Shown here: one piece after another, positions 33,061 to 44,659 of the stretch
Layout of the letters: each line of letters opens with the position of its first letter
Position numbering within the stretch: the stretch's first letter is position 1
From: Gnetum montanum
Taxonomy: Eukaryota; Streptophyta; Gnetopsida; Gnetales; Gnetaceae
Length of the DNA: 64,000 nucleotides
NCBI GenBank assembly: GCA_015680685.1
Contig: MNCI01020827.1
Span: 117,142-181,141 of the forward strand
Reading direction: 5' to 3'
Notes under the pieces: model-generated
Database searches by the model: none
Seen by the model: the letters and a program-made list of their open reading frames with translations, nothing else
What the model was told of the DNA's origin: nothing
Made by a program: the position numbers and the translations under genes

Positions 33061-33299
33061 GTTAGTGTAAATCCTATGCTAGCATATCCTAGGATCTATT
33101 CCAGCTAATTCAGGATATGACTAGGCAAAGGCTTTTGACCACTTGTTTATTACTTTCAGCAGTCTTCCTTTTTATTTGAAAGCAAGTCTTGCGTTGATGA
33201 TTACCGGTTTTCCATTTTCAAGAATCATATATTCTAGATCAGTGGGCAATGGTTTCAATTCTAGCAGCTCTTGTTTGAATTTTTCAGGAATTTCCAACT

Positions 33300-33870
33300 T
33301 CCCCTAGTTGATATTTTCAAGGTTAAGGCTTGGAAGTTGGCAGCGGACTTGCTCTAGTGCATCTATGCTTTTGATGTAAGTGCAAGTTATTCCCTTAATT
33401 AGTTCCATGCACATTAATGAGTTTCTCTCTTGATCAGCTATCAGCCACTGGGTGTCTTCTTNGCACAACCCATGATCTCTGCATGCAATTACACCCTATA
33501 TCACTATATGCGATGCATGGAACCTTCTTCTTCTCGATCTTTCCAAAAGTGTTCTCCTTAGATATTTCCAGGGAAACATCGCGGATTCCTAGGCATGCAT
33601 CTATAGTACTTAGCCATGTCCTTCTCATTATTATTGGGAAGTCCCCTTTACCGTTATTCACTTGTATCACTAGGAAATCAGCTAGGTACAACCACCCACA
33701 CATAGTGGTGACAATGTCCTCCACTAGTCCCAAGGGAACAGTGATGGACTAGTTAGCTAGCTCTAGGCAAATATTACTCTTTTTTAATGGAGGCAGGTTC
33801 CAAGCTTTGTACATTTCTTATGATATTAAGTTGACTTTAGAACCTAAATCCAAAAGATCTTTGCATGGCT
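33300..33870 (-). pseudogene. Element C protease
   Basis: On the minus strand DLLDLGSKVNLIS near 33855 is the active site (DLGS, where the intact D copy has DSGS), and a stop follows directly. The frame 33733-33434 continues with MGLVEDIVTTMCGWLYLADFL and FPIIMRRTWLSTIDACLG, the flap and C-terminal parts. A single N at 33462 breaks the read. Inactive. Confidence 0.8.
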
Positions 33871-34049
33871 CATTCCCAACAATTTGGATATATATTAGAG
33901 GGTTTCCAGGATCAGAGAATCTCCTGGGAAGATGGCCAACCTTAATCCAGTCAGTAATGGCATGTGTTAACATAACCGTATGCGTTGAGCTTGGTGTTTG
34001 GTTTAAAGGGAGCTCTAAAGCTTTATTTGATGGGGAGGTGTTCAGAGGT

Positions 34050-36501
34050 TCAACCGCTTATGGTTGTAAGGGCTTGGTAGGACTATTGGTTTTGAAGAAA
34101 GGTCTTTTCTTCATACGGTTGTTAGAACCAACATTGGGTTGAGGATTTACAGCCCTTATGGCATTGTGTTGTTGCGGTTGAGTAGGGAGTTCCCCTTGCA
34201 TTGCTAGAGCGGGTGGTAATGGAGCTATTGGTGTGAGAGCTGCAGATGAATTTGAAGGATGGTATATTTGTGGGTTATCTCCCCTAGGAGAAGGAGTTCT
34301 ATAATACTCACAGGCTTGGTAGTGATGTTGTGGTGTAAAATGACTAACAGAGTCATGTGGAGAGATTGGATGCTGCACGTAGTAGCCATATGAGTCAGGT
34401 TGTTGATATGGGTATTGTTGCCTTGGTGGTGGCATCCCCCATGACTGTGGGTATTTCCACGATTGATGTTGCTCGACAGGTTGTGGTGGAGTTCCACTTG
34501 GATAATATGTTGAAGGTTGGTGGAACTGCCTTGGGTTACCTTGGGGATAAGGTAACCGTCGGGGTGCTTGCCGTTTATTTAGTCGTGGGTTGGGTGCATA
34601 CACACTAGACAATTGTAGATGTGAGATCACTGGGCAACATCCCTTAGGATGGTCATATTGGCATATCTCACATCCACTATCATTGTCCGTGTCTAAATCC
34701 ACAACCTCTTCTGTGATGGCCATTTTTCCCTTACACTTGTTACGTGCATTTTCCACTTCTCTCTTTTTCTTTTTTTCATGGTCACTACCTCACTCCCTAG
34801 ACTCCTCTACAATTTTAAAAACAGTTTCAAACCTACTATCCAGGGAGTTCCAAATTTGGTCTACCTTTGCCGATACTTCTAATGTTAACTTTTGGAGAGG
34901 CAAAGTTTTCTTATTCACCATCTCTTCAAGTGGTGACTCTTCTTCCTCCTCACTCCCCTTTTTCAGAGGGAAGGATCTCAGTTGTATTCTTCTGCACTTT
35001 CTCTCCTTCGTAGCTCACCTTCTTCTTTGGCAACTTGATCTAGTAGTCTATGAATTTGATGAGACCTAAGCTCCGATAACCTTCCTTGGGCATACGTCCC
35101 AAGGGTTCTTCTTGTTTCATGCCTAAGTCCATCCACAAGATGGCGTAGTTGATCTTGCTACAAATAACCATGGCCAGGGCAATGATGTAACAGTGCGTAA
35201 TAGCATCCCATGTAAGCATCCAAGGGTTCATGATTTCCTTGCTTCCATCCTTTGATTTGCTTTCGCAAGTTAGACACTTGGGAGTACGTTTGGTACTTAT
35301 CATTGAACATTTCTAACATTGTACTCCACCTCTGAATGGATTCCAATTCTAAGGACCGATACCAGCTTTCAGCTTCTTTCACTAGTGTCCTTGGGAACAA
35401 CTTCAGTTTTTGCCATTCGTTTTCTATGTTTTGTAAGGCACATGCATCATGGAATGCTTGTAAATGATTTTGAGGATCAGTGTTGTATCCCCCTTCAAAT
35501 CATGGGATTTTTTTCATGTCTAACCTTTTGATCCTACTATCCTTTTGGTGCCTTGTTGAAACTCTTAGGGCCTCCATTATATCTAGCATGCTTCTAGTTG
35601 CAAGTAGGGGTTCTTTGTGATTGTCTCATTCATACCATCTATGGTGTCTACGAAGTTCCCTAATCTCCCTTCTTCTATGCCTTGATTCTTTAGAGTGCCC
35701 TCATCCTCATTCTTGACTGTCTCGTCGATGAATTTCACTTCATTTTCCCTTATCCTCATGATTGGTTTCCCTATGACTGAGTCCAGACACTGAAGGAGAG
35801 GGTGAAGATGACGATGAAGGTGAAGAAGAAGAAGAACCATAGCCATGACGGTGTTTTCTACCTTCTCTTCGGTGGTCTTGGCCTCGATCGTGATCATGAT
35901 CAGAACATCTACCCTTATCGTGTGTTTGTGTTCCTTCGTTGAACACTTCATGTTCGTGGGTATAAAAACCAGGGTTGTGAATAGTGGAGTGGAGGTTCTG
36001 ATACACCACCCCCTGACCAATGTCAAGAGGAGGAACATCATTTTGTGGGGAACCTATTGAAGCAGGTTCACCATACTCAATTTCGCTCAAAACATGTGGA
36101 GCGTCATGGGGCCATTTACCCTTCAAAGATGTATGGTATCTCTCCTATTGCAAGTCCCTTTGACATTGCGCTTCTATGGGATGATAGTCTCTTGAGTTAT
36201 GATCGCGTGCAATGTCTTCTGTGTATAAAAGTAGCATGCCTATTCATGTGAGAGCATGAAGGAGCATGTTGGGAACTAATCGGTCTGGAGGCAACACTAT
36301 GTTACCCTCCAAGTCTCTCCAATGCAGTTGTTCATCTTGGTGGAGAATAAAGGTGAAATCAGGTACATACTCATCGGGATGAGTATATACCACACGAAAC
36401 TGTTGAGGAACTAGTGGATCATGGTTATGTGTATTATGCCGCCAATTGCCTCTTGTGTTAGTCCTAGGCGGTGAAGTGCTCTTATGCGAAGAAGAAGACA
36501 T
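34050..36501 (-). pseudogene. Element C gag
   Basis: The start is likely the ATG at 36501 (MSSSSHKSTSPP), with the conserved N-terminal phrase VPDFTFILHQDEQLHWRD shared with element B. An RS/HD-rich low-complexity part follows (36126-35583). The capsid-like core is at 35530-35040 with MFPRTLVKEAESWYRSLELE and CPGHGY. An acidic part and the knuckle CEICQYDHPKGCC (34690-34650) are followed by a proline/glutamine-rich tail (34600-34060). Knuckle spacing CX2CX3HX3C is not the standard CX2CX4HX4C. Several frame breaks. Confidence 0.82.
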
Positions 36502-36627
36502 CTTGTTTTGTTCAATGTGCAATGTACTATTGTCTCATCTTTCTTTGATTAACCCTAAGGGTTCGTTCTAATGTTCCAATGATATGAATTATTTCCTATG
36601 TTCTACACAGCGCACAAACAACTAAGG

Positions 36628-36644
36628 CCTTGGCAACGATGCCA
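36628..36644 (-). promoter_or_regulatory. Element C primer-binding site (decayed tRNA-Asp)
   Basis: The plus strand CCTTGGCAACGATGCCA matches the tRNA-Asp 3' end with four changes, all C-to-T or G-to-A transitions, as expected from methylation decay. It is one base from the LTR. Confidence 0.8.
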
Positions 36645-36645
36645 A

Positions 36646-37453
36646 TGATGAGTGGCGAGGTACCCCTACACTCAACCATACGAATACGAGCATTTCACAC
36701 ACGATCTGGTCGAACTCCAAGGACCAAGTGCTTATGTGCCTTAATGGAACACTCAGGGTTAATCAATCATTGTCTTCCCAAACTTACTTGTATTGTCACG
36801 GTTGTACGGTTAAGTAAGCTTGAGGTATATAATTTTTATAGCTTTTTTATTTTTTATGTCTTTTGCTAATAAAGGAGAGGGAGAGAGAACTATGTGGCTA
36901 ACTTACATTAACTATTCATTAACTAGTTTCTAAATATTCCTAACACCAATATCCATTCCCACTTGTTGTACACATCCTGAACCAGTGCAATGCTGCTGGG
37001 GTTACCAAACGCTCAATGTTACTAGGTTACCACGCGCTACACACATGCTTGAAGCGATCATACTGAGTGTATTTAACTAAGGTGGTTGAAGGTTGAGAGA
37101 GATATTAATTAACTATGAAAGAGTTAAACAATCATTAATTACTAATTAACTTAATCTGTATGTTGCAAGATTTATCATAAAGTTTGTCTTTATTGCCGTA
37201 CACAAAATTGTGCTCAGGTACAAATTGCTCAAATAAAGATCCGTTCACTCTATGACTCCTACTGCGGGCACACAGAAATAATTCTAACTCTGGAATGACA
37301 AGACTGCAAGAGTCTGGCTAAGGGTCTAAATCTAATTGTGTCAGAACCAAGGGTGCCACCTCTTATTTATAGAAGATGAGGCAGGACGTGATATCGCGTA
37401 TGCGATATTGCGTGGTGGATGTGATATCGCGTACGCGATATCACGGTTCATCA
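36646..37453 (-). repeat. Element C 5' LTR
   Basis: TGATGAGTGGCGAGG to GGTTCATCA, 808 bp. Minus-strand TATA box at 37364-37371. Four GATATCGC or GATATTGC words at 37387-37444 lie upstream of it. Confidence 0.93.
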
Positions 37454-37458
37454 GTATT

Positions 37459-37865
37459 ATACTGTGCTTTTCAAATATATCTTTCTATTATTCTTCTTTT
37501 AGAAAAATGCATAGGCATGAACATAATATTAAATGCTAACAAGAAACATTTTTAGTGACATCTTAGAATATAAGGAGGTATTGGCCATGTAGTAAGACTC
37601 TTGATTTAGAAGCTACAAAAAGTTTTAGTTTGACTATATTTCTTGGGTGTAAGTATTTATTTATTTTTAAAGGATTCTAACAACTCACTTCTGCCCAAGA
37701 AAGTGATTACAAAATATTACTTTCTAATTATACAAAAGTTAAGCACATTCTACTTGAAATTCAAGGCACAAATAATACATGCTTAAATATGTTTTAAAGG
37801 TTAATATGATCTTAGTTGCATTTCCAATAAAATTAAAACTATATAATTCCTCAAAATTGTTTTGA
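37459..37865. other. Spacer with a possible old SINE remnant
   Basis: AT-rich, no gene. GGAGGTATTGGCCATGTAGT with a following TAGAAGCTACAA (37575-37625) looks like a decayed SINE head of the family at 37866. Confidence 0.35.
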
Positions 37866-37951
37866 ACAATGAGGTGTTAGCCTAGTGGTAAGACATTTGA
37901 TTTGGAAGCTCCAAGTCATGGGTTTGATTTTAATGGGCAATGCTAATTTCT
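37866..37951 (+). repeat. tRNA-derived SINE (head only)
   Basis: AACAATGAGGTGTTAGCCTA begins the unit. It contains A-box-like TAGCCTAGTGG and B-box-like GGGTTTGATTTT, about 40 bp apart, as in a tRNA pseudopromoter. The body found in other copies is absent. Confidence 0.65.
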
Positions 37952-38479
37952 TATGAGGACTAACCCATTTTTCACCTTTTTATTTTACATTGTTATTCAT
38001 ATGTTTTTTATTTTCTTGATGATTTCATCCATTATTTTATATATTTTTCCTTTTCTTTTATCTTTCCTTTCAATTTTTTATTTTTGTTTATACAGAATCT
38101 CTAATTTTGCCAATACTACTATTAATACTAGGAGTTAAAGAATGAAGCTATTAATATAGTGATTACTTTGCTAAGCAACTAATCTTTTGTCTTTTGATTA
38201 TGGCCTCTATTGACAACTTGTCAGTTTTTTCATGATAACAAGCAATGAGACCATGACATCCATCCATTCCATCCATTCTATGGAGGCTCTACATCTTGGG
38301 AGCATGATGTCCTGCTAATTAAAACTAAAAAGTAACCAATGATTTGTCTACTTAACAAACTTGGAACAAACTAAGAAAGAATAAAAAAGGATGTGACTTC
38401 AAGAGGGACTTTTCATACTCTATTTCCAACTTCTTTCTCAAGTTTTATGATTCTTCTCTAATGGTTTCTTACTTCTCCT

Positions 38480-39200
38480 AATGTTGATCATTAAAGGAAG
38501 CAAGTTTTTGCATGGTGTGGTTCCTGTGAAGCAAGTTTTTGCATGGTGTGGTTCCTGTGAAGCAAGTTTTTGCATGGTGTGGTTCCTATGAAGCAAAAGA
38601 CACAACAAAGCATGGGAATTCAAAGCACACCCCTTAGACATAATAATAGGCTATAAGAACTGGTTATGAGGCTAAAAAGACATGTTACCCATGCCTGAAG
38701 ATACCCCTCTAACTAAGGTCCTTTTTGTCTTCCTTCTTCTATTTTTTCTTCTCTTGGAATGGTGGTTGTCCTTTGGGAATTGTCATGAATTCCTTATGAT
38801 TGAAAAGATAGAATGTGGTAATGCAAAACCACTAATAGTGTATGGACTTGGTCTCAACTGAGGATGGAACGGTATGAGATCATCTTAATCACATACTTCA
38901 TAAGGACTTTATGTGACTTGGATAAGGATCTATTACAATTCTCTCTTTACCATCATTTTCAAACCATAACAAACCACCCCATTGTCTCATATCATGGTTA
39001 CTTGATGCATTTGTTTTGAGGATCCCATAATCCTATGAAATTTTCTCTATTGGATATGAGTTTTAACTTAAAATGATCATTAATCATTGTTGGTGCCTAT
39101 GGACTCCTTAGGATGAAGGCATGCAAGGACATCATGGGCATATTCCTACTTTGGGGAGGACCCACTTGCATTCCCTTTAGTCTCCCTAAAGTTAAAATTC
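38480..39200 (+). mobile_element. Fragment F: Athila-like 3' non-coding region, plus strand
   Basis: Similar to 22700-23270 and, inverted, to 57490-57720 and 29600-29860. Shared blocks include CAAAGCACACCCCTTAGAC (38620) and CTACTTTGGGGAGGACCC (near 39150). No coding region. Confidence 0.72.
38497..38589 (+). repeat. 31-bp tandem repeat x3
   Basis: Three head-to-tail units starting GAAGCAAGTTTTTGCATGGT; unit 3 has one change. A partial fourth begins at 38590. The motif TTTGCATGGTGTGGTTC is present once in the related regions of C and D. Confidence 0.93.
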
Positions 39201-39935
39201 CTATCCATCGGTCATTTATGCAATCAATCCCATCAACATGCATTTGAATGTCTAGATTTGCTTAATTTTGGCATTTTAAATTCATTCAAACCTACTTGAA
39301 TTTCTTTTTTCCAACCAACATTACCTTCTTCCATGCTATTGCCATCATCCTACGTTTTATGGCTTCCTTTGGGCTCTCATTTTAGCCCCAAACTCATCCG
39401 AAATTCTTCATTTTCCAAATGCAAAAGTTGGTCATGAACAACTACATTGACACAGCCCCGTCAACGTAATGGGATGAGTCAATGTAGCCTCATCAATGTG
39501 TCACAAAAATACTATATATATGCATGACACTTAGCCATTTTTGCATCATTTCTCAAGTGAAGCAAGTGAAGCTTTTCTCAAATGACCTTCCAAGTGCCAT
39601 AACTCTTAAATTGCTAACCTGATTTAGCCTATTTTTCGACATTGTGCTACTAATGGTAAGTTCTACTTCATGGGGAACATAAACCTTTGGTTTTTGATGG
39701 AAAAATTTTCAAACTCCCATGGTCAACCTGTTAAAATAATATTAAAAATGAACTACCATAAAGGGTTAAAACCATCACATAAACTCTAATAGTTAATAAA
39801 TAAAATAATGTTAAAATAATCCAAACAGTCAAGATCATAAATAAACCCAAACATAACCCAATCTAACGAGAAAGATATCACAATAACAAAGGGTTATGTA
39901 GTAAAAACTTAATCATGGGTTATGTTTGTGATCAC
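39201..39935. other. Spacer, possible diverged LTR piece
   Basis: No gene. The tract 39430-39560 (repeated GTCAATGTAG-type words, then CTATATATATGCATGAC) resembles the U3/TATA zone of the LTR at 42580, so it may be a decayed relative. The rest is AT-rich. Confidence 0.3.
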
Positions 39936-42288
39936 AGATGATACCAAAATGAGGACTGCAAGTGGAAATACCCTCATAGCCAAGGGAGGAGTGACTAAGA
40001 GGAGGAAGGGACTAGCAGTAGCAACCACAATAGCCCTAAGAACAAGCGCCAAAAGTAACCCATGCCACTAGACCCCTTTAGGAGGAGCCCAAAGTGGAAT
40101 CTATTCACTAGATTCCTACTACTGAAATGGAGCAATCTAGGCAAGATGAGCTCCCAAGACAGAGAGAGCATACTTTAAAAGTGCAGCTTATTACCTATAG
40201 TGAGGCCCTACAAAGTCACTATCTTCTTTGCCTGAGCATGCGTTGCTCTAAGCGAGAAGTTTCGAGTCAACCTTCCTCAACTCATTTTCCTAGAAATAGA
40301 AAAACATTTTAAGAAAAATGAAAAAGGGATAAAGACCCTCCCCTTTCCATTCCTCATCCATAGACTCTACAAAAGGAGAGGAATAGCCTGCTACTCCAAT
40401 GATACAATTCGTCATGCTCTTGCTGCATCATGACAAGAAATGATAAAAGATAAAGCATCCACCAAGCTTCAAGAAGAGAAGTAGTCATCACCACCACCTG
40501 AAACAACACTAGAAATGCTCGTAACTATAGAGCATATCAAAAAACTTCGAGAGTAGCTGCTGCAACAACAACAAGGCTTCGAAAGTGGTGCAAAATCATC
40601 AGTCTACCATCCAGCCATAAGTTATTTAAATGAGGTTATAAGGACCATTAGCTGGCTAAATAGTGAGACTGCCCTATTGTTCTCTACTTAGAGGAACTAA
40701 GTGCTCACAAGGCCCAATCCTAATGTTAGGGAGATCATAGTGTTCATCCTAAGACAAGCACTTCCTAAAATCTCAAGAAATGTTGTAACCTTCTTTGTCA
40801 TGCTAGAGGAAGGATAGGGGACAACTGTCTTAGTCAAGCAATACAAAGATCAAGAGACAATGGTGGAGTTGATGGCTGATAGGGTGGAAAAAGCCCTAAA
40901 TGTTCCTATGGCATCAGTACCTAACATTACCACCATGATAGATATTTGTGCATCTACAGGGGTAGGGAGTGGTCTAATGAGCACTACCTAACATGAGGAA
41001 GTGTTAGAATGGCTAATTGGAACTTGGAAACCAGTTCTAGAGATCTTTGATCTCCGAGATGAAATCATCATGAACCAATCGCACTTACTTAAGATAAGGG
41101 ACAAACTATTAATTACCAATGTGTAGCTAAAGGAGGTTGCCACTGCTAATTGACAATTGATCATTGAAGTTGCAAAGTTGCATGTCCATCTCTTTGACCT
41201 TGTCATTCTCAGGCCAAATCTTTCAAGAGATGAAGCTTTTCAATACCTTTAATTAAGACTTCAAGAGGTTGAGAATGCAAAGGAGGTAGCAACCTTTGAC
41301 ACATTCTTGTTGAAAGCCATGACCTTCAACATCGACAAGGACCTATCACAAGTCCAAAAGGAAAACTTAGTTCTCACTAAGAACAATCATCGCCTATGAA
41401 TGTTGAGCAGCAAAAGGACTAGATGGTTGAATTAATACACTAGCAGCAAGAGAAACTTGCTACAGTAAACTTAGATTTGAAAAGGTTGGCAACTGAACAC
41501 CATAAGCTCTCAATGGAGGAAGTCTGTGCCCTTCACCAAAAAACTACCATTGAGGTGGCCACCTCAAAAAATAAAGCCCTTAAATTTGAATGAGTGAAGA
41601 ATCACTACATGAACCAAGTTGGGCTCCTCAAAGAAGTTAATAAAAAAGAAATTCAATTAGCAAAGGCGAAAATGAATGAGGCCCTCCAACAACTCCAACA
41701 ATGAGATGACATGTGGTAGCCCATCTTTGATGGACTAAATGTGTTCAACAAAGCTGAAATCCACCTTAAGGAGTTGCAAATTGAATAAATGACTAAATAC
41801 ATGGAGCTTGTCAATCTCCAGTATGCAAACCTAGCAATGCTAATAATAGGGAGGCCAATGAGTGAATTGGAGAAGTAGATGGCTAGTTCGTACCTCCTCT
41901 ATGAGGCAAAATTCAAGCTTCATAAGGAAACAAAGCAAAAATTAGAAACAACTAATGCAGAGTTGGAAGTTCTCATAAGCATATTCATGGATCAACGATC
42001 TATTGTTGAGAACATGACTATGAGTATCATAAGCTACTAAACTTGGTAAAGATATTCAACATTGAACGCAAAACCTTTGTAGCATGGTTTATCAACACAA
42101 AGGAACTATTTCCTTCAATGTCATGCCCATGCAATGTCCTAACATTAGCCCACATCTGTGAAGCCACGTGGACTATGTATGACCCACATAACAAAGAAGA
42201 GAAAATGAAAGCACTTTTGGATGCTTTCAACCTTCTAGTAGAAGTAGTTGTAGTAGCAAGCCAAATTCAACCTTCACAAACACCGTGA
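39936..42288 (+). pseudogene. Decayed coiled-coil ORF upstream of an LTR
   Basis: Plus-strand translation over 2.3 kb shows long coding-like runs broken by many stops and frame changes. Examples are MRTASGNTLIAKGGVTKRRK near 39953, REHTLKVQLITYSEALQSHY near 40165, FDLRDEIIMNQSHLLKIRDK near 41050, KRLATEHHKLSMEEVCALHQ near 41480 and AKFKLHKETKQKLETTNAEL near 41910. The last open part is 42043-42288 (IERKTFVAWFINTKELFPSM). Leucine, lysine and glutamate in heptad-like spacing suggest a coiled coil. The region ends about 290 bp before an LTR in the same orientation, so it was probably the 3'-most ORF of an element. Function not recognised. Confidence 0.5.
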
Positions 42289-42579
42289 CAGGACAAGAGA
42301 CCATCAACGTCATAGGAGCCTCCACCTTTAAGCACTATTTGAAACTTCATCGTATCTTTAACAATCCTACAGGTGCCTAATGCAATTTTTGTAAAGTGTC
42401 CAATTTAGTTGTAATAGACACTAGTTTTTTGCAATCCTATACAATCTAGTACTTAGAGTTAGTTAAAGAGTCTGTCTATCTATCTTTCAGCTAATAAATT
42501 TCATGCCTCCTAATTTTCTAAAAAACTCAATCCTAAATTTGTTCACTCAAGGACAAATTTTCAGTCAATCTTGGAGGTA

Positions 42580-43491
42580 TGCTGGAACATCAATAAGATA
42601 GGTTGTGTCAATGCATGCTTGTTGACATAGCTCCATTGATGTATCCCTATCAACACATGGTAGGATGCATTAGTGCAGATATGTTAATGCTGATGCAGTC
42701 ATTGCCTATATAAATGCATGCATCCTTAGCATTTATGGCATGTTAATTCATAGTTGTAGTTGAACTCTTGTAGTTTCCTTTCCTTAAAGTTAGAATTTTT
42801 TCTCTCTAAGTGCCTACAGTGTAGATCTAAGAGATTATACAGAGTTTTATTCAAATGTCCTTGTACCTGAACACATTGGCATGATGGCAATCAAATCAAG
42901 ATTTCCTATATCCATTACAGCACTTAGACTAGCTTAACTTTACTTTTATGCACTTTACTTTGCTTGGATTTTCCATTACTGTCTGCAGTTAAGTAATTAA
43001 TATTGTTAATGTTGTTAATCAAAAATACGTGAGTATGGCCACTTCGAGCATAATGTGTTAACACTTGGTGATCCCAGCAGTGGATATTTGGTATGCCTAA
43101 TAATAGCCACTTGGTAGCCTAATAGTGTTAACACTAGTTCAAGATGTGTACGACAAGTGGGAACAATTACTTTATGTTAGGATAGTTAGTTACTAGATTA
43201 GTTGATTAGTTAGATAATTAATTGTTAAACCTTCATTCACTCATCTAGTTGTTAGCATAAAAAAATATCTCAAAAATAACTATAAAAATATACATCATGC
43301 TCCTTAACCACACTTAACCATATGTACTAATAACACACAATTGTGAGTTAGGAAGACAACTTAAAAACTACATGATTCACTATTTAGGAATATGGCCTAC
43401 TTGGATAACTAAGTCTATGGAATTCAATTGAATTGCTAATGAATGCTTGTGATTTGTATGGTTGGGCATAGGGAATACCCACCACTCATCA
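42580..43491 (+). repeat. LTR G, Athila-like family, plus orientation
   Basis: It starts TGCTGGAACATC after a purine-rich AATCTTGGAGGTA and ends CCACTCATCA, 912 bp. TATA box (CTATATAAATGC) near 42707. Shared with the LTRs of C and E: TTAGAATTTTT, TTATTCAA, the AGCACTT phrase, and the terminal TTTGTATGGTTGGGCATAGG. As the coding relic lies to its left, it is best read as a 3' LTR; solo status cannot be excluded. Confidence 0.7.
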
Positions 43492-43615
43492 CACCCCAAG
43501 ATATATAGTCCAATTAGAGCTTTATATAACTCAGCATTGCCCACTGGAATCAAACCCATGACTTGTAGCTTCTAAATCAAATGTCTTACTACTAGGCTAA
43601 TACCTTACTGTTTGG
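43492..43615 (-). repeat. tRNA-derived SINE, minus
   Basis: The reverse strand holds the head (GTATTAGCCTAGTAGTAAGA), the B-box-like GGGTTTGATTCC, and a body with ATATATAGTCCAATTAG in the reverse sense. It abuts LTR G directly, so its tail end is probably truncated. Confidence 0.7.
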
Positions 43616-43625
43616 GATGAGCATT

Positions 43626-43773
43626 TAGGGGTGTTGGAACCTAAAATAATTGAAACATAGGTACACCCCAATATTTGTAGAAGTTTATAACTCAATGCCA
43701 CCTAGTCAATCAAACCTGTAACTTGGGGTTACTAGGCTAAAACCTATACCACTAGGCTAACACCTCATTATTT
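43626..43773 (-). repeat. tRNA-derived SINE, minus, with target duplication
   Basis: An almost complete unit, flanked by GGATGAGCATT at 43615-43625 and 43774-43784, an 11-bp direct repeat. Minus-strand order is head AATGAGGTGTTAGCCTAGTG, then a short internal repeat of AGCCTAG, then a body ending GTTTCAATTATTTTAGGTTC. Confidence 0.82.
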
Positions 43774-43784
43774 GGATGAGCATT

Positions 43785-44370
43785 ATGNTGCTTCTAGGTG
43801 TGGCAGTAATAGAGTAGCATTATGGTAGGATCCTTTTCATTCGTAGGTCACATTCACCCTATTCTATGGGTAGGGGTTGTGCTACCAATCCCAAGTTGCC
43901 TTTCCTAAAGAAAGAAAAGAGAAAAAAAGTGATAATTAATTATAATATTGTACACAATAAACATTGTTAAAAAGAATATTTCCTTTCCTTATTATTTTAA
44001 AGTATTTTTTGGTACTAACTTCATCAATGCTAGTCCAAGCCTAGATACAAAAGGAGCAGGGTTGGTAATTGATAGTAAAACCATGCCAAATCTCATAAAT
44101 GAGTGATTTTTTAGATTTTGTAGATGCTAGGGCATTCCTTAGATACGATGCATAACATTCACATGGCTTGGTTGCTATAGAAAATGGGCAAGGGCTTGCT
44201 AGAGCATTGGAATACAAAAAATGAACCTTCAAATAAATAAAAATCTAGGTCTTCATGGAGGCGAATGACAAAAAAGAAATTAGGTAGGACCCCATTTTAT
44301 GATGATGATGATTTTTTGGGTACTCCTAGCTAGCCACCCCAAAAATTTTATGTATTCTACCATAGTACAA
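43785..44370. other. Upstream region of the ATP synthase gene
   Basis: No repeat or gene recognised, apart from a single N at 43788. AT-rich with a few short direct repeats. Confidence 0.5.
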
Positions 44371-44380
44371 CCGATTTAAA

Positions 44381-44388
44381 TATAAAAG
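44381..44388 (+). promoter_or_regulatory. Candidate TATA box of the ATP synthase gene
   Basis: TATAAAAG lies 272 bases before the start codon. The following 44540-44659 is CT- and GC-richer than the surroundings and reads as a plausible 5' leader. A weaker GATAAAAG lies at 44471. Start site not determinable by eye. Confidence 0.4.
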
Positions 44389-44659
44389 TGAACTGTCCGA
44401 AAACAAAAAGAAAAAATAAATAATCCTGGTAATTACGGTCATTGTAAGACCATCGTAGGTTGTTAGAAGGGCGATAAAAGGATGTAAATTCCAGGTTCGC
44501 AAGGCAACCAACCCTAAGAAGGCCAAAGTCGTGTCTTGTGCTGTAACAATTTCCACCAAAAACACAGTGCAAACGCGGACGTGTCCTCTGCGCCTTTGCT
44601 TCGCTGAATCCTCCGCATCTGCATTATCATTTGCTTTGGCTTTTGCTTCTGCTTCTGCG

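Larger units (their letters stand above)
27690..37453 (-). mobile_element. Element C: complete, decayed Athila-like Ty3/gypsy element
   Basis: It is flanked by a perfect 5-bp target duplication, GTATT (27685-27689 and 37454-37458). LTRs of 793 and 808 bp (TGATGAG...TTCATCA) enclose, on the minus strand, a tRNA-Asp-type primer site, gag, protease, RT, RNase H and integrase, then about 1.8 kb of non-coding DNA and a polypurine tract. In the first ~170 bp the LTRs differ by roughly 6 percent by eye. The RT motif FMDDFS and the tRNA-Asp primer indicate the Athila lineage. I see no env-like ORF in the region after integrase. Confidence 0.93.

Noticed and set aside
34590-35069. Plus-strand ORF of 159 codons with hydrophobic start
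   Set aside because: Antisense shadow of the acidic part of element C gag; no independent motif.
35583-36041. Minus-strand ORF of 152 codons rich in L, M and T
   Set aside because: Out-of-frame reading of the gag low-complexity region. A similar ORF (10086-9748) occurs at the same place in element B gag, as expected for conserved DNA.
37866-37951. Functional tRNA gene
   Set aside because: A/B-box-like spacing exists but no cloverleaf stems form, and the same sequence recurs as a dispersed repeat with a body, so it is a SINE.
44326-44565. Minus-strand ORFs upstream of the ATP synthase gene
   Set aside because: They overlap the promoter and leader of the plus-strand gene, and have no motif.
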